Part shown: in pieces, positions 7,196 to 13,890 of the stretch
Numbering within the stretch: the stretch's first letter is position 1
Layout: each line of letters starts with the position of its first letter
DNA from: an uncultured Bacteroidales bacterium
Lineage (GTDB): Bacteria > Bacteroidota > Bacteroidia > Bacteroidales > F082
Direction of reading: 5' to 3'
Assembly (NCBI GenBank): GCA_937896505.1
Contig: CALBNP010000207.1
Coordinates: 1 to 15,580, forward strand
DNA length: 15,580 bases
Notes under the pieces: model-generated
What the model saw: the letters and a program-made list of their open reading frames with translations, nothing else
What the model was told of the DNA's origin: nothing
Database searches by the model: none
Translations under genes and position numbers: made by a program

Positions 7196-8524
7196 ATGTT
7201 AAAGACTTCCGTTTCGAATCGTGAGATTTGGCGCATCGCCACGCCAATCATGTTGGGCAATCTGGCGCAAACCATCATCACTTTTACCGACACCGCCTTT
7301 CTGGGCCATTTGGGCACCATCGAGTTGAGTGCCTCCATGATGGCAGGTCTATACTATTATGTTTTCACCACTTTGGCGATGGGCTTCGCCGTCGGCATCC
7401 AGATTTTCATCGCGCGACGCTTTGGCGAAGGCAACTTCCAGAAGATAGGACAGGTGTTCCAACATGGTGCCTTGTTCGTTTTTGGCTTGGGCATCTTGCT
7501 TTTCTTGCTGCTATATTTCTGTAGCGATAGCCTAATGCGAGTCATTATCAGCTCGGAAAATATCTATGGCGCTGGAATGGAATATCTTAGGTTCCGCCGT
7601 TTCGGAATCTTGTTTGTGGTGTTCAACTATCTTTTCCGGTCGTTTTATGTAGGCATCTCCGACACGAAAGTCATCACCTATTCCACCATCATCATGGCGA
7701 TAGTGAATGTCTTCTTCGACTGGTGCCTGATTTTCGGACATTGCGGCTTGCCCCAAATGGGCATCGGTGGTGCAGCTTTGGCTTCGCTGATGGCGGAGGT
7801 CACAGCTTTCTGTTTCTTTTGGATTTACACCTATCTTAAAATCCCGCACGAGAAATTCGGAATGTTCCGCTGGCACGAACTGCAACCCGGCTTGTTGGGT
7901 GATATGCTGAAAGTGGCTTTTCCGAGCATGATACAACGTCTGTTCTCGTTCGGAGCATGGTTCGCATTCTTCATTCTCATCGAAAAGATGGGGGAGATGG
8001 CCATTGGCGTTTCGTCGGTGGTACGCAGCACATACATGATTCTCATCATTCCAGGCTTTGCTTTTTCGGCAACGGCCAACACGCTGACAAGCCGCACGAT
8101 AGGAGAGGGGAAGAGCAACGAGGTAATGCCAATGCTTTGGAAAGTCATCCGCAATTCGTTGATTTGCGCCTCGATATTGGTCGTAATAACAATGGTGATG
8201 CCGCGTCTGGTGCTTGAGATATATTCCGACGAAATCGCGCTCACCGAAGCCGCTGTTCCGTCAGTTTATGTAATCTGCATTGCGACAATCGTTTCGGCTG
8301 TCGCCATGGTCTTTTTCGAAGCGGTTTCGGGTACGGGCAATACGGCGGCCGCCATGATTCTCGAGTTCGGCGTTCTGGTAATTTACCTCGTGTATATCTA
8401 CATTATGACGAAAAAATCGACCATCGAAGGTGTGTGGACAGCCGAACTGCTCTACAATGTCCTGATGGGCGTGATTTCCTATGCCTATTTGAAGCGAGCT
8501 AATTGGCTGAAAAAGAAGATTTAA
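7196..8524 (+). CDS. MATE-family multidrug/toxin exporter
   Basis: 442 residues, normal for MATE (multidrug and toxic compound extrusion) transporters. Hydrophobic segments run along the whole length, consistent with twelve membrane helices in two halves. The N-terminus EIWRIATPIMLGNLAQTIITFTDTAFLGHLG is the classic MATE first helix, and AVGIQIFIARRFGEG follows as the usual helix 2-3 segment. A second, weaker copy begins near LKVAFPSMIQRLFSFGAWF. It would export organic cations or other small molecules using a Na+ or H+ gradient; substrate is not predictable. The ATG is five bases after the lipoprotein hydrolase stop, with no separate ribosome site. Codon use is more mixed (CGA, CGG, AGG present) than in the hydrogenase operon. 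Confidence 0.9.
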   Translation: MLKTSVSNREIWRIATPIMLGNLAQTIITFTDTAFLGHLGTIELSASMMAGLYYYVFTTLAMGFAVGIQIFIARRFGEGNFQKIGQVFQHGALFVFGLGILLFLLLYFCSDSLMRVIISSENIYGAGMEYLRFRRFGILFVVFNYLFRSFYVGISDTKVITYSTIIMAIVNVFFDWCLIFGHCGLPQMGIGGAALASLMAEVTAFCFFWIYTYLKIPHEKFGMFRWHELQPGLLGDMLKVAFPSMIQRLFSFGAWFAFFILIEKMGEMAIGVSSVVRSTYMILIIPGFAFSATANTLTSRTIGEGKSNEVMPMLWKVIRNSLICASILVVITMVMPRLVLEIYSDEIALTEAAVPSVYVICIATIVSAVAMVFFEAVSGTGNTAAAMILEFGVLVIYLVYIYIMTKKSTIEGVWTAELLYNVLMGVISYAYLKRANWLKKKI

Positions 8525-8566
8525 TATCGGATTTTTCGATTTTTTTGAAAAAATAATACATTTTTG

Positions 8567-8596
8567 TTGCTTGTCTCGATTATTTCTTTATCTTTG
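8567..8596 (+). promoter_or_regulatory. Bacteroidetes-type promoter of the small acidic protein gene
   Basis: The -7 box TATCTTTG (8589-8596) matches TAnnTTTG. A TTG at 8567-8569 lies 19 bases upstream as a -33 element, with a TTTG also at 8563-8566. The ATG of the gene is 28 bases downstream. Confidence 0.6.
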
Positions 8597-8624
8597 TGGC
8601 CAATAACTCTAAATACTATCGACT

Positions 8625-8963
8625 ATGGAAGAAAACCTTACCAAAGAGAAATTTGAGGTGTTCATGATGCTCTGCGCTTCTGGTATCGACGGCAACATCT
8701 CCATGAATGAACTTGAACGTATCCTCATGCAATTCGACGAGAACATCTATTGCGAAGTGTTCGAAAAGTTCAAGAGCATGACAAGTCCCGCTTGGCTCAG
8801 TTTCTTCAAAGAACACAAGGATGAGTTCCTGAAAACCGACGAAGACAAAGCCGCTTTCTTGGCCGACATCAGCGACATTATGGTAGCCGACGGCGACGAT
8901 CAGGAAATCCGCAAACAAAATTTCCTCAAAGTACTCGAAATGCTTATGAACAACGAATTGTGA
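8625..8963 (+). CDS. Small acidic helical protein, possibly TerB-like
   Basis: 112 residues, rich in Glu and Asp, with no signal peptide or membrane segment, so probably cytoplasmic. Sequence patterns suggest an all-helical protein. ASGIDGNISMNELERIL and, later, IMVADGDDQEIRKQNFLKVL both have the shape of the 'A.DG....E...' helices of TerB-like or similar helical domains. This is a weak, fold-level resemblance and no function can be assigned. It has its own promoter and is followed by a strong terminator, so it is a single-gene unit. The ATG at 8625 is the first codon after the promoter and has no Shine-Dalgarno sequence. It is separate from the hydrogenase operon and need not be related to it. 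Confidence 0.75.
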   Translation: MEENLTKEKFEVFMMLCASGIDGNISMNELERILMQFDENIYCEVFEKFKSMTSPAWLSFFKEHKDEFLKTDEDKAAFLADISDIMVADGDDQEIRKQNFLKVLEMLMNNEL

Positions 8964-8965
8964 TT

Positions 8966-8993
8966 GATTCTAAATTAGAATCATTCTAATTTA
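8966..8993 (+). repeat. Two overlapping, mutually exclusive inverted repeats
   Basis: GATTCTAA at 8966-8973 is complementary to TTAGAATC at 8975-8982, with a one-base centre. The same TTAGAAT can instead pair with ATTCTAA, extending to an 11-bp stem from 8971 to 8993 centred on 8982. Both structures lie just after the small protein stop codon, before its terminator. Confidence 0.6.
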
Positions 8994-9002
8994 CGATTTA
9001 GG

Positions 9003-9047
9003 CCTGTCAATCAGATGCAAGAGTTTGATTGACAGGTTTTTATTTTT
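9003..9047 (+). terminator. Intrinsic terminator after the small acidic protein gene
   Basis: CCTGTCAATCA (9003-9013) pairs exactly with TGATTGACAGG (9026-9036) around a 12-base loop. A T-rich tail, TTTTTATTTTT (9037-9047), follows. This is a textbook rho-independent terminator and isolates the upstream gene from the hydrogenase operon. Confidence 0.9.
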
Positions 9048-9079
9048 GTGGTCTAAAACGATAAAAACCTATTGCATTA

Positions 9080-9112
9080 TTTGGAAAGTCATCAATTTAT
9101 TTTGTATATTTG
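9080..9112 (+). promoter_or_regulatory. Promoter of the hydrogenase operon
   Basis: A -33 TTTG (9080-9083) and -7 TATATTTG (9105-9112) are separated by 21 bases. Both match the Bacteroidetes sigma-ABfr consensus. Transcription would begin near 9119, leaving a leader of about 75 bases before the hndB ATG. Confidence 0.78.
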
Positions 9113-9126
9113 CAGCGATTTTGAAA

Positions 9127-9142
9127 ATAGGTGGAAACCTAT
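9127..9142 (+). promoter_or_regulatory. Leader hairpin with GNRA tetraloop
   Basis: ATAGGT (9127-9132) pairs with ACCTAT (9137-9142) around GGAA, a GNRA-type tetraloop. It lies in the predicted 5' leader of the hydrogenase operon, about 50 bases before the first start codon. It could stabilise the message or control translation; no known riboswitch is recognised. Confidence 0.5.
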
Positions 9143-9193
9143 GCGAAATAATTGAAATAACAAACTCAAGTAATAACCTAAAAGGAATTAAAA

Positions 9194-9586
9194 ATGGTAA
9201 AAGTTAAGTCTTTAGCAGAACTGAAAGCTATGAGAGAAAAGCTTCAGAACACCATTGACACTCGCGAACGTGGCGACAATCCAGAAGCCCTCGTCCAAGT
9301 CAAGGTTGCAATGGCCACTTGCGGTATCGCCGCTGGCGCAAAACAAGTTATGGAACACATGATGGAAAAGGCTGACGAACTGAAACTCGCCGTCGTCTTC
9401 ACACAGACCGGTTGCATGGGCTACTGCCACGCTGAACCGACCATCGAGGTGAAGGTGCCTGGCAAGGATCCTGTCGTCTTCGGTCATGTTGACAACAACA
9501 GAGCTGATGAAATCCTCACCAAGTATGTCATGAACAACGAAATGGTTGAAGGTATCATCCCTGTAAACTACGAAACAATTGGTTAA
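9194..9586 (+). CDS. hndB: Thioredoxin-like [2Fe-2S] hydrogenase subunit (HndB type)
   Basis: 130 residues, matching the small HndB subunit of NADP-reducing [FeFe]-hydrogenases and related '(2Fe-2S) ferredoxin domain' proteins. The helical start KSLAELKAMREKL leads into VAMATCGIAAGA, the family signature (Cys43), and QTGCMGYCHAEP (Cys74, Cys78). Classic thioredoxin-like ferredoxins have Cys-x4-Cys at the first site; here that second position is Gly48. The CGIAAGA motif is, as I recall, normal for this subfamily, so either a non-Cys ligand or altered cluster binding applies. It probably acts as an electron-carrying or structural subunit with HndC. It is the first gene of the operon, with AAAGGA ahead of the ATG. 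Confidence 0.85.
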   Translation: MVKVKSLAELKAMREKLQNTIDTRERGDNPEALVQVKVAMATCGIAAGAKQVMEHMMEKADELKLAVVFTQTGCMGYCHAEPTIEVKVPGKDPVVFGHVDNNRADEILTKYVMNNEMVEGIIPVNYETIG

Positions 9587-9595
9587 TTTTTAATT

Positions 9596-9602
9596 GGAGG
9601 AA
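9596..9602 (+). promoter_or_regulatory. Strong ribosome binding site of hndC
   Basis: GGAGGAA lies five bases before the ATG at 9608. This supports that start. Confidence 0.7.
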
Positions 9603-9607
9603 TTTAT

Positions 9608-11422
9608 ATGTCAAAAATCAAGATGCACGTGCTGTGCTGCGGTGGTACCGGTTGCCACGCTTCCGCAAGTGCTCAAATCATTGAGAACTTCAAGCAAATC
9701 CTCGCCGAAAAGGGATTGCAAGACGAAGTCCAGGTCGTCCAAACAGGTTGCTTCGGCTTCTGCGAAAAGGGACCTATCGTCAAAATCATGCCTGACAACA
9801 CTTTCTACACTCAGGTGAAGCCTGAAGATGTCGAAAAGATCGTCAACGAACACATCATCAAGGGTCGTAAGGTCACTGACCTTCTTTATCTTGACCCAGA
9901 AAACCAAGAGCACGTTTCCGACTCGAAGCACATGGGCTTCTATCGTAAGCAACTCCGTATCGCCCTGCGTAACTGCGGTTTCGTCAATCCAGAAAACATC
10001 GATGAATGCATCGCTCGCGGCGGCTACGAAGGCCTCGGCAAGTGCTTGACCGAAATGACTCCTCAACAAGTCATCGACGAAGTGACCAAGTCAGGTCTCC
10101 GCGGTCGTGGCGGCGCTGGTTTCCCAACTGGCGTGAAATGGGGTCTCTGCGCAAAGAACAAGTGCGACGAAATGTACGTCATCTGCAACGCTGACGAAGG
10201 CGACCCAGGTGCGTTCATGGACCGTTCCATCATGGAAGGCGACCCACACAGCATCGTCGAAGCTATGGCTATCTGCGGCTACGCTATCGGCGCTACTCAC
10301 GGTCTAGTCTATATCCGTGCTGAATATCCTCTGGCTATCCACCGTCTGCAAGTGGCTATCGCTCAGGCTCGCGAATACGGCCTCCTCGGTAACGACATCA
10401 TGGGCACCGGCTTCAACTTCGACATCGAACTCCGCTACGGTGCTGGCGCATTCGTCTGCGGTGAAGAAACCGCTCTGATCCACTCAATGGAAGGCAAACG
10501 TGGTGAACCTACCTTCAAGCCACCGTTCCCAGCCGTCGCTGGTTACATGATGAAGCCTTCAAACGTGAACAACGTTGAAACCTTCGCCAACGTCCCGATT
10601 ATCATTACCAAGGGCGCTGACTGGTTCCAAACCATCGGTTCAGAAAAGTCAAAGGGCACCAAGGTGTTCGCTCTGGCTGGCCAAATCAACAACGTCGGTC
10701 TGATCGAAGTCCCAATGGGTACCACACTTCGCGATATCATCTATGAAATCGGTGGTGGTATTAAGGGTGGCCGTCAATTCAAGGCCGTCCAAACAGGTGG
10801 TCCTTCAGGCGGCTGCTTGACAACCAAGCACCTCGATACCCAAATCGACTACGATAGCCTCGTCGCTGCTGGCTCAATGATGGGCTCTGGCGGTATGGTC
10901 GTCATGGACGAAACCTCCTGCATGGTTGCTATCGCTAAGTTCTACCTCGAATTCACTTGCGAAGAAAGCTGCGGTAAGTGCTCACCATGCCGTATCGGTA
11001 ACAAGCGCATGCTTGAAATCCTCGACAAGATCACCGATGGCCGTGGTACGATGGAAGACCTCCAGGAACTCCGCAACCTCGCTGCCGTCATTAAGGACGC
11101 TGCTCTTTGCGGTCTGGGCCAAACCTCACCAAACCCTGTTCTTTCAACCCTCGACAACTTCTGGGATGAATACGTTGAACACGTTGTCGATAAGAAATGC
11201 CGCGCTGGCGTCTGCAAGAAGCTCATGCGCTACGAAATCGACAAGGATAAGTGCATAGGTTGCGGCAAGTGCGCTAAGAACTGCCCTGCTGAAGCTATCT
11301 CTAAGACCAACTACATCGCTGAAGGTCACAAGCTGCCTTCAATGGAAATCGATCCTACGAAGTGCATCAAGTGCGGCGCTTGCATCAGCGGCTGTAAGTT
11401 CAACGCAATTTCTGTCAAATAA
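9608..11422 (+). CDS. hndC: NuoF-like flavoprotein subunit of multimeric [FeFe]-hydrogenase
   Basis: 604 residues, the normal size of HydB/HndC with both end domains. Residues 1-90 form a thioredoxin-like [2Fe-2S] domain with Cys11, Cys16, Cys48 and Cys52. The NuoF core (about 110-525) binds FMN and NAD(P)H: GLRGRGGAGFPTG at 163-175, NADEGDPGAFMDR near 194-206 and the VCGEETALIHSMEG segment. A [4Fe-4S] site is formed by Cys455, Cys458, Cys461 and Cys501. The C-terminus has two ferredoxin-type [4Fe-4S] motifs (Cys549/552/555/559 and Cys586/589/592/596). This subunit is the NAD(P)H-oxidising, electron-splitting or merging part. Cofactor choice between NAD and NADP is not settled by what I can see. 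hndB ends 21 bases upstream and hndD begins 18 bases downstream. Confidence 0.95.
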   Translation: MSKIKMHVLCCGGTGCHASASAQIIENFKQILAEKGLQDEVQVVQTGCFGFCEKGPIVKIMPDNTFYTQVKPEDVEKIVNEHIIKGRKVTDLLYLDPENQEHVSDSKHMGFYRKQLRIALRNCGFVNPENIDECIARGGYEGLGKCLTEMTPQQVIDEVTKSGLRGRGGAGFPTGVKWGLCAKNKCDEMYVICNADEGDPGAFMDRSIMEGDPHSIVEAMAICGYAIGATHGLVYIRAEYPLAIHRLQVAIAQAREYGLLGNDIMGTGFNFDIELRYGAGAFVCGEETALIHSMEGKRGEPTFKPPFPAVAGYMMKPSNVNNVETFANVPIIITKGADWFQTIGSEKSKGTKVFALAGQINNVGLIEVPMGTTLRDIIYEIGGGIKGGRQFKAVQTGGPSGGCLTTKHLDTQIDYDSLVAAGSMMGSGGMVVMDETSCMVAIAKFYLEFTCEESCGKCSPCRIGNKRMLEILDKITDGRGTMEDLQELRNLAAVIKDAALCGLGQTSPNPVLSTLDNFWDEYVEHVVDKKCRAGVCKKLMRYEIDKDKCIGCGKCAKNCPAEAISKTNYIAEGHKLPSMEIDPTKCIKCGACISGCKFNAISVK

Positions 11423-11425
11423 TTG

Positions 11426-11433
11426 AAAGGAGA
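11426..11433 (+). promoter_or_regulatory. Ribosome binding site deciding the hndD start
   Basis: AAAGGAGA lies seven bases before the ATG at 11441. It shows that the upstream in-frame TTG at 11423 is not the true start. Confidence 0.7.
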
Positions 11434-11440
11434 TATTACA

Positions 11441-13228
11441 ATGATTAATGTAACAATAGATAACAAACATATCCAGGTTGAACCAGGTACCACCATTCTG
11501 AAGGCTGCTCGTCAAGCTGGTATTGATATTCCTACCCTTTGCTATTTCGAATTGGCAGGAATGAAATTTGAAAACAAACCCGGTGGCTGCCGCGTTTGCG
11601 TTGTCGAAGTGGTGAAGGATTTCAACGGCAAACCACGTCGTAACCTTGCTCCAGCTTGCGCTACCGACTGCGTCGAAGGCATGGAAGTGCTGACTCACAG
11701 CCCACGCGTCATCAACGCTCGTAAGACTGTCGTCGAACTGATCCTCAGCGACCACCCGAACGATTGCTTACAGTGCGAAAAGAGTGGCGACTGCGAACTT
11801 CAAGCTCTGGCTCAGAAGCTCGGCATCCGCGAAATTCCTTTCAAGGGCGCTCAATCAACCTACCGTAAGGACCAAACCTTGTCAGTCATGCGTGACGTTG
11901 ACAAGTGCGTCATGTGCCGTCGTTGCGAAACCATGTGCAACACCGTCCAAAGCGTTGGTGCTCTGTCAGCTATCAACCGTGGCTTCAATGCCGTCGTTGC
12001 TCCTGCTTTCGAAATGAACCTCGCTGAATCGAGCTGCGTCAACTGCGGACAGTGCGTCCAGGTTTGCCCTGTCGGTGCCCTGACTTTGGTTGATAACATC
12101 TCTGACGTGATGAAGGCTATCAACGATCCTACCAAGACCGTCGTCGTTCAAACTGCTCCTGCAGTCCGCGTCGCCCTCGGTGAAGAGTTCGGTATGGAAC
12201 CTGGCACCATCGTCACTGGTAAGATGGCTGCTGCTCTCCGTCAACTCGGCTTCGACTACGTGTTCGATACCGACTGGAGTGCTGACCTCACCATCATGGA
12301 AGAAGGTACCGAGCTCCTCGGTCGCGTGAAGAAGTTCTTGAACGGCGAAAAGACCGCTCTGCCTCTGTTCACTTCATGCTGCCCAGGTTGGGTTTCATTC
12401 TATGAAAAGAACTTCCCAGACCTGCTCGACTATCCTTCAACAGCTAAGTCACCTCAACAAATGTTTGGTGCTGTCGCCAAGAACTACTTCGCACAGAAGA
12501 TCGGCGTGAAGAGAGAAGACATGGTTGTCGTCTCCATTATGCCTTGCTTGGCTAAGAAGAGCGAATGCGCTCGCGACGAATTCAAGGTAAACGGCAATCC
12601 TGATGTCGATTACTCACTGACCACTCGCGAACTGGCTCACATGATCAAACAATGCAACATCAACCTTAACAACCTCGAAGAAGCTGACTTCGATAGCCCA
12701 CTTGGCCAATCAACAGGTGCTGCTGTCATCTTCGGTGCTACCGGTGGTGTTATGGAAGCTGCTGTCCGTACTGCTTACGAAGTCTATACTGGCAAACCTC
12801 TTGCTAACATCGACCTCGAAGTGGTCCGCGGCCTCGAAGGCATGAAGGAAGCTACCGTTGACTTCAACGGTCTCCCAGTTCACGTTGGTGTTTGCTACGG
12901 CCTTGCCAATGCTCGTAAGATGATGGAAGAAGTCCGCAACGGTAACCCACGCGGCTTCCACTTCATCGAAGTCATGGCTTGCCCTGGCGGTTGCATCGGC
13001 GGTGCTGGTCAACCTTACCACCATGGCAACAGCGACATCATCCGCAAGCGTATGGAAGCTACCTATCGTGAAGATGCTGGCAAACCAATCCGTAAGTCAC
13101 ACGAAAATCCTGATATCATCGCTATCTACAAGGAATACTACGGTGAACCTTGCGGCCACCTAAGCCACGAACAGCTCCACACCCATTACTTTGACAAATC
13201 ACAACACGTTGAAGCTTGTGGTGAATAA
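11441..13228 (+). CDS. hndD: [FeFe]-hydrogenase catalytic subunit (HydA/HndD)
   Basis: 595 residues from the ATG at 11441, close to the size of HndD and Thermotoga HydA-type catalytic subunits. Domains in order: a NuoG-like [2Fe-2S] domain (Cys34, Cys50, Cys53, Cys73); a His-Cys3 [4Fe-4S] site (His105, Cys109, Cys112, Cys118); and two [4Fe-4S] ferredoxin sites (Cys156/159/162/166 and Cys199/202/205/209). The H-cluster domain follows. Its L1 motif TSCCPGW (311-317) carries the proton-relay Cys313 and ligand Cys314. L2 is MPCLAKKSE (Cys369, Glu375). L3 is VMACPGGCIGG (Cys514, Cys518). The C-terminal small-subunit-like segment is RKRMEATYREDAGKPIRKSHENP onward in pieces to HTHYF. All catalytic residues are present, so the enzyme should be active. 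It makes or consumes H2 in the cytoplasm with HndC and HndA. The HydEFG maturases are not in the window. Confidence 0.96.
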   Translation: MINVTIDNKHIQVEPGTTILKAARQAGIDIPTLCYFELAGMKFENKPGGCRVCVVEVVKDFNGKPRRNLAPACATDCVEGMEVLTHSPRVINARKTVVELILSDHPNDCLQCEKSGDCELQALAQKLGIREIPFKGAQSTYRKDQTLSVMRDVDKCVMCRRCETMCNTVQSVGALSAINRGFNAVVAPAFEMNLAESSCVNCGQCVQVCPVGALTLVDNISDVMKAINDPTKTVVVQTAPAVRVALGEEFGMEPGTIVTGKMAAALRQLGFDYVFDTDWSADLTIMEEGTELLGRVKKFLNGEKTALPLFTSCCPGWVSFYEKNFPDLLDYPSTAKSPQQMFGAVAKNYFAQKIGVKREDMVVVSIMPCLAKKSECARDEFKVNGNPDVDYSLTTRELAHMIKQCNINLNNLEEADFDSPLGQSTGAAVIFGATGGVMEAAVRTAYEVYTGKPLANIDLEVVRGLEGMKEATVDFNGLPVHVGVCYGLANARKMMEEVRNGNPRGFHFIEVMACPGGCIGGAGQPYHHGNSDIIRKRMEATYREDAGKPIRKSHENPDIIAIYKEYYGEPCGHLSHEQLHTHYFDKSQHVEACGE

Positions 13229-13242
13229 TGTTGTAAATAAAT

Positions 13243-13250
13243 AGAAAGGA
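13243..13250 (+). promoter_or_regulatory. Ribosome binding site of hndA
   Basis: AGAAAGGA lies eight bases before the ATG at 13259 and supports that start. Confidence 0.55.
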
Positions 13251-13258
13251 TATTAAAT

Positions 13259-13735
13259 ATGGCAACTATTAAATTATCAGAATCAAAGATAAACTTCATC
13301 AAAGACGTTTGCAAATCTTTTGGCAACAAGGGTGGTGAAGTCATCAACGTGCTGCACAAAGTTCAGGGCGAATTCGGCTATCTGCCAAAGGAAGTCCAGG
13401 AAGTTGTTGCTCTCGAACTGAACATCCCTGTTTCAAGAGTTTACGGTATCGTTTCGTTCTACTCATTCTTCACCATGACTCCTAAAGGTGAATACCCAAT
13501 CAGCGTTTGCTTGGGTACCGCTTGCTACGTGCGTGGTGCTGAAAAGGTTCTCGACGAACTGAAGCGTCAGCTCGGCATCGAAGTCGGTGAAGTTACCCCT
13601 GATGGTAAGTTCTCACTGACCGTCCTCCGTTGCGTTGGTGCTTGCGGTTTGGCTCCTGTCATCGAAGTCGGTGACAAGGTCTATGGCCGCATGACTCCTG
13701 ACCGCGTGAAGGAAGTCCTCGCCGAATACAAATAA
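13259..13735 (+). CDS. hndA: NuoE-like [2Fe-2S] subunit of multimeric [FeFe]-hydrogenase
   Basis: 158 residues, the usual length of HydC/HndA/NuoE. A helical N-terminal part contains VLHKVQGEFGYLPKEV and SRVYGIVSFYSFFTM, which are NuoE landmarks. The thioredoxin-like domain binds one [2Fe-2S] cluster through Cys84 and Cys89 (CLGTACYVRGA) and Cys125 and Cys129 (CVGACGLAP). All four ligands are present, unlike in the first subunit of this operon. It docks on the NuoF-like subunit and completes the electron path. It begins 30 bases after hndD and is the last gene before a strong terminator. In Desulfovibrio hndABCD and Thermotoga hydCBA the NuoE-like gene comes first, so its distal position here is a rearranged order. 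Confidence 0.94.
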   Translation: MATIKLSESKINFIKDVCKSFGNKGGEVINVLHKVQGEFGYLPKEVQEVVALELNIPVSRVYGIVSFYSFFTMTPKGEYPISVCLGTACYVRGAEKVLDELKRQLGIEVGEVTPDGKFSLTVLRCVGACGLAPVIEVGDKVYGRMTPDRVKEVLAEYK

Positions 13736-13769
13736 TTAGGATTACACCTTATTATTATATAGGCAATGA

Positions 13770-13803
13770 AAAACTCCACTCTTATTCAGAGTGGAGTTTT
13801 TTT
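13770..13803 (+). terminator. Intrinsic terminator of the hydrogenase operon
   Basis: AAAACTCCACTC (13770-13781) pairs with GAGTGGAGTTTT (13789-13800) around a seven-base loop, and the T run continues to 13803. The near-symmetrical A and T flanks mean it could also work on the opposite strand. Confidence 0.92.
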
Positions 13804-13834
13804 GTGTTTCCTATTCACATCTATTATTTTTTCC

Positions 13835-13842
13835 TATTTTCG
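13835..13842 (+). promoter_or_regulatory. Possible -7 box for the T9SS cargo gene
   Basis: TATTTTCG differs by one base from TAnnTTTG and lies 48 bases before the ATG at 13891. No convincing -33 element is seen. The terminator just upstream means a promoter is needed somewhere in 13804-13890. Confidence 0.35.
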
Positions 13843-13890
13843 CAAAATGTTATAACCAAGGAAAAATAATATCAACTAAATACTCATAAA

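Noticed and set aside
6360..7247. Long minus-strand open frame of 295 codons
   Set aside because: It mirrors the metallo-hydrolase gene, whose full set of metal-binding motifs shows which strand is coding.
8526..8547. ATCG/CGAT hairpin plus T run as terminator after the MATE gene
   Set aside because: The stem is only four base pairs, so it is too weak to call, although some termination is possible.
9025..9207. Short open frame across the hydrogenase promoter
   Set aside because: It runs over the promoter, leader hairpin and hndB start, has no family resemblance and no ribosome site.
11423..11440. TTG start for the hydrogenase catalytic subunit
   Set aside because: The Shine-Dalgarno AAAGGAGA lies inside this stretch and points to the ATG at 11441, and the NuoG-like domain starts there.
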